From the NCBI GenBank assembly GCA_905116865.2, contig CAJHNH020001151.1, positions 12,501 to 76,500 on the forward strand: DNA of 64,000 nucleotides. The letters are read 5' to 3'. The notes under the pieces are model-generated. The model worked only from the letters and a program-made list of their open reading frames with translations, searched no databases and had not been told where the DNA came from. Position numbers and translations under genes: made by a program. This document shows, piece after piece, positions 23,024 through 32,883 of the stretch. The first letter of the stretch is position 1. Each line of letters begins with the position of its first letter. Origin of the DNA: Candidula unifasciata (Eukaryota; Mollusca; Gastropoda; Stylommatophora; Geomitridae).

Positions 23024-26000
23024 TCTCTCCCTGTGAGGTTATTGATGTTTAATTTTCATTGGTAAATAAAAAGCCAGTGAAATGAGACACAAACACAAAC
23101 AGAGAGAAGAGGTAGAAGGATAAATAATGATCAGTAATATGTTGTTTTTTAAAATCCCCTCAGAGAATTCGCATTAAAGATCAAATGTGGAACCACCTGT
23201 TAATTCACTCAGGAACATTTGAATTGAACTGTAATTATTGTGACAAGTTTTTTACTTGCTCCGAGGAGCTGAGTGTCCATGGTCAAAGTCTGCATACAAA
23301 CACAGACATGCCATTCAACTGTTTCTTGTGTGGGACCAGATTTTTAGAAAAGGCCAAGTTGTTAGAGCACTTTGGGAGCCATCCAGGTAAGGAAGTTTAT
23401 TTATGTCTGTGCTTCATTTTTTGGAGTGAGCTCAACTTTGTTGCCCTAACAAGCAGTAAATCCTGTATTTCGACCAGTGATTCAATCCCTTACTTGCTAT
23501 ATTCTTCAATCATACTTGGTTCTTCAATTATGTGTCATTCAGTGTTCTTCAGCCATGTGTGATTCGAGATTGTTTTGTTTTGATGATTTTTTTCAGTCAT
23601 TCATTGCGAAAAAGTATTACTAAGTGCAGCCAAGAGTATTGTAAACTAAAATACACTAAAGTATGATTTTAACTGTGAACTTGTGTAGAGTGATAGAGAA
23701 CAAATGTAAAACAATAGATATTAATCAAGTTCTTAAGATCCATATGGTTGGCTCAGGAGGCAGCAGAGTAATCTAAGAAAAGGACAGTGTGAGTTGTACT
23801 CACGAGATTACTAGACCCAGAGACCAGTTAAGAAAAAATGTTGAGAGAGTGAACCTTCTAGGTTAAGAGAATAGCAATTTTCCATCACTTAATACAGCAG
23901 GGGGTGGGCAAAAAGCTTTGAGCCAGAGACCAGGGAGAAAAGGATGAGTCAGCCCCGGGACGAGAAGCTTTGATCTGGTGGTCAAGAAGATCGGATGAGT
24001 CCCCTCTGACCTGACATAGGAGTCACAGCGAGGTGCAAGGCTTTTCTAGATAGTGCAATGAGCTTGTCCGACCTTGCATCTGTGACATAAAGTTTGATTG
24101 CTCCCAGAGCTCCCAGTTAATTGTCTCCTATGACCTGCTTTTTGTAGAGGTAGTGGGTCTATTCTTGTTTTCCTCCCCTCTAACCAGACATAGGAGTCAC
24201 AGCGAGGTGCAAGGCTTTTCTAGATAGTGCAGTGAGCTTGTCCGACCTTGCATCTGTGACATAGAATTTAATTGCTCCCAGAGCTCCCAGTTAATTGTCT
24301 CCTACGACCTTCTTGTGGGAGGCAGTGGGTCTATTCTTGTTTTCCCCATGATGGGGCCTCCGTAACCCACTCAGGAAGTGTTTTGATTTAAAATCAGGCT
24401 GCTGTATCTGAACCTTTCTGCCCAACATATTCAACTTCAGCACACGTCTAATTAGTTGCCTGTTATCTTCTTTTCTTCTTCTTCGATCCTTTTGTCAGAA
24501 AACTTATATCAGTACGCCGGTAGTCTTTATGAAAGCTATTGTGCAGTCCATATCCTCTTGTGTACCATACAGCTTTGTCTTCATTGTGGTTGGAACAGGC
24601 CAGATTGTGTCTCTGTTATCAGGATACAGTTGACAGTGTTGGAGCACATGCTCAGCATATCCGGGTGCCACGCTGCAGGGACACGTTTCCGTGTTTCCTA
24701 CGCCGAAAAATTTGAACATGTGTTGATAAAGTCTGTTGTGCCCAGTCCTTAGTCTGAATATAATACACTGTCCCTCTCTAGAGAGGCGATGAAGCAATTC
24801 TTGGCCTAGGAACCCACAGAAGGAGAACACAAATGTTTGAAAAATGTACTTTAAATTGTCATCACAGAATTAACCATTTCAGTATCAAGCGACACACAGT
24901 GGGTTTATTGAAGTAGCCTAGCATGCTGTTATTTTCTGACCTTACTGCACCTCATTCAGCAATTTCTTTAGCTCTTCATATCCCTCTTGTTACTTCCATT
25001 TCTTTTACTAAACATTGTTATTATTTGGACCCTGTTGGAACCAGCCATTTATTTGAGCAACAGTTTTTGAGAGTAAGTAAATTATACCCCACTAGGACAT
25101 CAAACAAGCGATAAACACCCAGTGACACAAAGTGCCACCATGCCCATGCCGATCACCTGCGGAAAGGTCTCAGAAACCGTGTTCACCCACTGGATTATAT
25201 GGTGGCCCCCGGCAGAAGCCGGGGTGAGGATTCAAAATAACAAAAAATTGCATCCCACGTGGGGACGACGATAACACGAGTTTTGGAAAAAAGTAAAGTT
25301 GAAGAAATACATGCCAGGACCGAACAATTTATTGTCACATTGTGTTAGCAATTGGAGCTGGTAACTTTGTTTTGTATTTTACCATTTGCAGAAAAGGAAG
25401 TTCATCAGTGCACACAGTGCAGTAACACATTTTACCTAAAGGCTGACCTAAGGGAACACACAAAAAGCAGACATGAAAGGAAAAAGAGAAACACAGTTCA
25501 GGAACAAGCACTGGCTGGTGTGTACCGAGGACCTTTTCCTTGCAAAATGTGTGGGAGGGTAAGTGACACAGGATAGACAAAAAGTAGCATCTTTAAGGCT
25601 TATGCTTGTCACCAAGAGCACTTATGCTATGTTAAGGAATGATCTCCCTCGTACAGTCCATGCTATTTTAAGGAATTATTTCCTTCTTACAGTTTATGCT
25701 ATATTAAAGAATTAGTTCCTTCTTGCAGTACGTGTTATGTTAAGGAATTATCTCCCTCTGACAGTCCATGCTGTGTTAAGGAACTATCTCCCTTTGACAG
25801 TCATGCCATAAGGTGTTGGTAGTTATGTCTATCCCCAGCCTTCTGTCTCTTGTACATTCAGTAATTTCTGACACAGATAATCTTCCACACCCTGATGTCA
25901 AACTATCCAGCACTTTCGATCTCCCTCTGCTTTTTTTCCTGTCTGCCGTTCCTGCCATCCCAATATATGCTGGTTTTCCGCTTCTCGTGAGGAGACCAAA

Positions 26001-29000
26001 GAATGTAGATTGTATTTTTTTGTTGGAGAACTCGTTAATTTAGTTGGGGGGGGGGGGGGGGGGGGGGGTTTCCCTTCTTATGACCTTAATAGCTTTCAAA
26101 ACAAAGTCAACTTGATATCAGATTTCCTCGTAAGCCTCAGTGATAGAGGTTGGGTAGCATGGTGTGAGTCACCGATACATATTGTATAATGTCTCTTTCT
26201 GATAGGGTACTCAGTTTCTTTTGCGCATTAATATAAAAGCATCTTCATTACTCTTTTTTATTTATTTACAGTGTTTTCATCATTCGTCTATTAAAACCAC
26301 ATGTCTGCTGCTACAGTTTTATTTTTTCTCAAGGAATTTGAGTAAAATACAAATTTTGTGTGTCCTCACATTTGCTATGAGGGACTGGAAGGTGGTTAAC
26401 TCTTTCAGTGTCAGGCAACAACTGGTGTGTGGTGATTCTATTACTTGATTTTTCTCCACAGCATATTTTCTTCTCTAACTTTTAACATTTAGATAAGATA
26501 ATTAAGAAATCTGGCTTCCTCAGTAGTAATTACCATTGTGTATGTTGCCACTTTGAAAGTAATGCATTAATGATTTTTCATCATGTTCATTTCTTTGCTT
26601 TCCTATGAAACCTTCAGGTACTGAAAGAGTTAAGCTGATTTCCTTTAAGGTTATTGGTTTAATTTTGGACTCTGTCCTTCATTTCGTAGGTCCTCACTGG
26701 AGCTGTAGAGTTTTATGCTTTCTGTGACATTCTAATTTGGCAGACAACTGCTGTGCTAAGAGAAACTGAACAGTGTTGAATAAAAAAATAAAACCAGTGC
26801 AATAAAGTTGATATGAGTTCAAGAAGGGTAAAGAAATAAGAGAAATGTCTGGGCACCACTAGTAACAGCAGTTGTAATACAAAGAAGATGTTGCTATATT
26901 GGACACATCCTGAGAAGAAACGGGCAGAGAATCACCAAGCAAGCAGTAAAAGGGAAAAATAAAAGGATTAAGGCAGTGACGACATTCAAAAGAAACCATA
27001 AAACATATGTTGATGAGAGAGGCTAAAGGTGCTGGACTGAATTCCATCCCTAATGTCAAATGGAAGGCACAGGTTAGAACAGAATTTAGTTAAAGACTAC
27101 GAACCCTGTGTGACATATAATGGCACAGATGGACAGTGATAGTGATGATGAATAAAGTCAATCCTTTAACTCATATACACCTTATACAGTCATGGACCCT
27201 TGATGAAAGCAGCGTCCGTGGCTTAGGCATTGCGAGTCCAACTCCTAATTCCAACGTACGGCGATCGAAACCCACTGCTGGCTGTGTGGATTTTTATCAT
27301 GGTATGAGGCGTCACAGGTCGACCTAGCCTTAAATTGGCACATGGATGTATGTCCTGGGAAAGTAAAGACAGCCGGCAAGCTGGTGTAATGCTGACCCCT
27401 TTACCCACCTAGTGCCGATTGGTCTGTAAAAATATGGGTGCTCTTCCAATATGCCAGATGCGCCTAAGGCGTTAAAAGGGATCTTTACTTTTACCCCTGA
27501 ACATAAACATTTAATAGTAGCCTACTGGCCAGGTGTCAGCTTGCACAGTGGCAAGTGGGTTTTGTTGGCCTGTGATGAAATGGTCCCCATTAAACATTAG
27601 ACAGTATGTTACACATGTTAACTGCCTTTTAATAGCTTTGAAATATAAGTTATATCGTTATTACCACATATGACTAAAATTGAAATGATTTAACAGAATA
27701 TTGCATGTATTTATAATTTTTTTTTTTAAACTGCTATATTTTTTATTTGTTTAAAGCATATTTCTTCTAAAAAAAATAAAATGATACTCGTTGGTGTGCC
27801 TCCATAACCTTTTGGTAACTACTACATTTAGACCCAGTCTACCTCTAGATATTTGTTATGAATCATTCCTGCGACCTAGCATTTTACATATTTTCAAGGA
27901 ATTAAAACTAGATTTTAAAAATTAAGTAACAAAGAAAATGTTATAAAACCTATGTCTTTCTGATTTGTGTTTCTTGAGGCCTCAAAGATATGGTTTTACA
28001 GAAAAATGTTTTAAATTCTTCGGGCAGCCGAAAAGATTTATCCAAATGCTTTTGAAAGAGGTGATGGTCCAAGGACAGTTTATCACAAACATCAAATAAA
28101 GTCACAGTTTTGATGATTACATTATGAAAAGAAGGAAACTGGAAAATGGGACTACTGGAAAGATCTGTAGAAAGAGAAATGGAAAAAGACACTTCTTAAC
28201 AACCTTTTTGTCAAGGCATGGAAGGGTGTCACCAGCTCACCTGATACATGCTGTTAGAGATCACAAGTTGTGGAGAGGCATCTTTGCCCATGCCAGTAAG
28301 AAAGGCAGTTGATGATTATTAGTTTAAAAGTTTTTCTTTGTTTTTTTTAAATGCTTCCAAAACTGTTATGTTAAACCTTCTGGTATTTGCCTTGGAAGCG
28401 AAGAAAAAAAAACAGTCATACATTTTATGAATGTGTTTCACAGGTGTATCAGAAAAAAGCAAGTCTCGACGTCCATATGAAGATTCACTATGGCATTTTT
28501 GACTTCCCTTGTGATTTCTGTGAGAAGAAATTCAAGTCTGCTGCAGAGTGCCGTATCCATCGCAGGCAGCACACAAAAGAGAAGCCTTACCAGTGTCCTT
28601 ACTGTGGGGAGAGGTTTAACAGACATTCAACATTGACACAGCATAAACGAAGGCATACTGGTGCGTATGAGCATAATTTGTATTTCCATACTAGATTTTG
28701 CCTTGGTGTAATGGCTAGATGCTTTAATACTGCCCAGGCTTTGTGCTCAGTGGAACAAAATGCCATGGACCATGTTGTGTGGAGAGTTGGTGTAATGGCT
28801 AGATGCTTTAATACAGCCCAGGCTTTGTACTCATTGGAACAAAATGCCACGGGCCATGTTGTGTGGAGAGTTGGTGTAATGGCTAGAGACTTTAATACTG
28901 CCCAGGCTTTGTACTCATTGGAACAAAATGCCATGGACCATGTTGTGTGGAGAGGGCATATCAGGAAGAGAATGAGAGTGAAAGAAGAAATTATTGCAGA

Positions 29001-32000
29001 AAAGATGAGAGCTGATCTGAGAAGAAACAGATTAAATACAAGTGTTGACAACAATGCTCCTGAAATCCCATCATTGTGGAAGACTTTTCTTGACACGGGC
29101 GGGTCTTGCTAGTCACACTTGTCATTGCCATTGGCTGTGAGTCCCATTCCTCCTCATAGAACACTATAACACTATCGTCTTGAAAGACGGAAAGGTGCCA
29201 GTCAATCATTCAATCAATCAATGGCTAGATGCTAGTCTGTGGATCTGAAGATCATCAGGTCAAATCCGAACAGAGCGGGACTTTTTTCAAACATGCCCTT
29301 GGCTCCAAGGTCAGCCCAGCCTTAAGTGTGAACCAGGTAAAGATCTAAAGAGTAATCTGATAAAGCGTCATGTTGACCACATTACCCACGGACTGTCTAT
29401 TAAATATAGGTCTAGCATTATATGCCTGAAAGCGGGGGGGAAAAACATCCTATTTACACCAGATTTCACTCTTCCCCCTGCAGGTTCTGGGACCTTGCTT
29501 TGGAGGGGCAAAATAGTTTACTTACTGCTCCTCAACAAATGTGTGATTTCTTCTTCTTCTTCTTGTTGTGTTCGCTTTCTGATTTACACCGACAGACAGG
29601 TTCTTGTGATAAACTTGACTGTTTTTATGAGTTCATTTTTAGTCCCATACAACTTTGTGTACAGTGATGACTCACTGGGCCTGTATTTCTTTCTTAATGG
29701 GCTGGACAAGGGACAGTCTTGCAGGACATGTTCTGTAGTCTGCACACATAGCCCACAAGGGCAAAAAGGTGAACTACTTAGACGTAGCCTGTGCATATGC
29801 TGGTTAAGTTTGTTATGTCCTGTCCTGAGACGTAGGACAATGACCTGCCCATGCCGGTCAAGTAAGTGGTAGTCATCTTTGGCCAGACTCTGTACACTTC
29901 TAATAGCCTGGATGGCCCTTTTCTTCTCATAGTTTGTTACTGCATTCTCTTCCTGGTCACATTCTGCCCCTTTTTTAGCAAGTTTATCTGCGGTTTCGTT
30001 TCCTGGTATACCACAGTGGGATGGCACCCACTGGAGTACAGTACACTTTTGGGCAGCCACCTTGCCAAGTTCAGATCTCAAGTGAGGGAGTTTGCCACTC
30101 TTGAGGGCTTGAAGCACTGAAAGCGCATCTGTGAATATAACCACTTGGTGGCAGTCAGAACTGGTGTTGTGTAACATTTTGGCAGCCTGCTCTAGTGCTA
30201 CAATGTGTGATAAAAGGTGACTACTTAAGCATTTGCTGAGATCAGTTGGTGTTGGACTCCCCATCTGGGTTCCAGGTCCCAATTTAGCAGATAAATAATA
30301 AAGCCTCCCTCCCTTCCCTGCAAGTATATCGTAAAAGGTGGCCACTTAGGAGTGTTTCCTTTGAAGTTTTAGTGCATCTGCCTGAGAGCAGAGAAAGTGG
30401 CAGTGTGCATACAAATAAGCCACATATGAAAGATTGATGTGCACACACAACTCAAGATCAGAAACAAGACCAAATTCCTGAAGTGGATGAATAACCATAA
30501 TTTTTTTTGCTGAACAGCCAATGAGCACTAAGACAAAGAAGAAGATGTATTGAACCAAAAGATGCAAATAAGAACAGCTATCAGTCTTCTGAAAGAAGGA
30601 AAGGTAGCAGGTCCACATGGTATCCCAGCAGAAGTTATTAGGAGCAATAAAAAACATCAGTGGAATTGCTACATAGATTATTTAGTAACGTCTGGGAGAC
30701 CGAAGAAATTACAGCAGACCAGAGAGAAAGATATCTTGTGAAACTGCCAAAAAAACAAAAGAAATCTACAGGAATGTGAAAACTATAGAAGAATTATGTT
30801 GCTGTCAGTTCCTGGAAAAATATTAAATAGGATTATTTTGAAAATGAAAAGACTAAAAGATGCTGTTGATAAAGAGTTAAGAGCTGAACAGGCAGGCTTT
30901 TGACCAAACAGATCCTGTACTGACCATATAGCCACATTAGCTATAATAATATAATAAAAATATACACTGGACACTGTATATTATAACCTTGAAAGCTTGA
31001 TCAGAATATTACTTTTATAAATAAAAATATAAAGAGGCAAATAATGTTCAGTATGTTTTGAAATGTACTTTCATAATGCCGGGTTCGATCCCAGCTGCAG
31101 GCCATGCGCCTTACGGTGGTTTCGACAGTGGTATCAAGAAAGCCCACCGTCCAGAAAGCAATGGCAAACTACTGGATGTAAATTTGCCTAGAAAAACCAC
31201 ACAACAGCTGGGGGATGTTGGGGTTGGTTCTGCAACGTCCTGTAAAGGATACGCAACTAACCTTATGAAATGAACAGTATTATTTATATAACAGTTTATC
31301 AGTTATATATAAACTGATAGTTTATCAATGAATTTTCAGATGAACGTCCTTATCTCTGTGATGACTGTGGCATGGCTTTTAGGACACGAAAAACTCTTCA
31401 GAACCACAAAATGACTCACACTAAACATGCAGGTGTGGCACAGAAATCAGTTTCCAGAGGTATTGGTGTCTCATGTTTGTTAAGTATTCTGTGACTTGAC
31501 TTTTTGTTTTGTGACCATTTTGAAACTATCCAGATTTTTTTTGGGGGGTATCTTTACAATAAAGTAAATTACCTTGCACTTCTCATCAAGCTAGTGGCTC
31601 AATATATCTTGTTTTACAAGCATTTCTTTGGGTTTGCTTTCCCTGGCCTTTAACTATTTCCAGTCTAGCTGCAAGACAACAGCTCTCATCATCATCAGGT
31701 GCCTTGCCGACTGGCGTGGGCGGATATGCCTCTACAATCTGCAATCTCCTGCACATTCTATGCCCCTGTGGGTTCCAGTGGAAAGAAATTCTAGTTATAT
31801 TGTTCTCAGGTTTTCTTAACATGTGTCCTATCCAACGCCAGCATCCTTTTTTCACCTTCTGATCCACTGGAACTATTTACCACCAGATGTATTTGACAAG
31901 TTTCATCTCAGACATTCCTTTCTCCCATGTCCCTATCCCTTTCCTAATTTTACCTCTCCGCACAAGGTAGTTCATGGCATGCTATTCTCATGAATCCCAT

Positions 32001-32823
32001 TAATCAACTGGTTTGGTAAGTATGTGGATTCTGTACAGCATAGGCGATGCTTTCAATGCAATAAATAACAACAAGCATGATAAATGTGGTTCCTTAAAAT
32101 ATTCAGTTTCACTTGGGAGTAGAGATTGTAGTTTCCACCAATGGCTGAAGCAGACCTGGTATGTTTCAGTTCTTCTTAAAGTTACCCAGCTGTAAACTCA
32201 GTCGGAATGTTCTAGTTGTTGTTTATCCACACCTGGATTGTGGTCTTGCTTCATAACTTGAGTTTTGCATGGACATAATTTTACAGATATGGCTTATATG
32301 TATGCAGACTATTGGTTCCTTGCCTGTCAAGCAAATGCACTCTTTACTTAGGAGACGCCCCTCTTACGACATACTCATTAGATAGCTGTGGGTTTATTCT
32401 TTGTTTTCCAAAATGGAGATTCATTATTATTTCATTACATTCTTTATTGGTTTTGGAGACATGGTGCTGCAGTAGTTACATGCTCACCTGCTGATCTGAA
32501 CATCTTGGGTTCAGATCTGCATTGAGGCAGTTTTTATATATGTATATATATATATTTTTTTTTTCTCAAATAATTTTCTTGGACTCCCAGGTCAACTCAA
32601 CCTAAATTAGGCAGCAGGGAATTTGTTTATCAGGTAGTCTACCTGGTTAGTTTTGTGACACTTCTTTTAATTATCAGGTATGTCTCCTCTCTGGCATAAC
32701 CTTTCTCCAGACGAGCAGTAGAACCAGTGAGTTCAACAGTACAGTGGCCATGAACAGCAGAATTGGACAGTGATACAGTTACAACCATAATTATATAAAA
32801 AATTAACCCGCCAAGTTTTCAAC

Positions 32824-32883
<60 letters not shown>

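Noticed and set aside
29584..30345. Host RNase H gene
   Set aside because: The RNase H block order, the LRTGHN...CPC...EHVLQ tail and the GAA tail are those of a LINE. The first catalytic Asp is missing.
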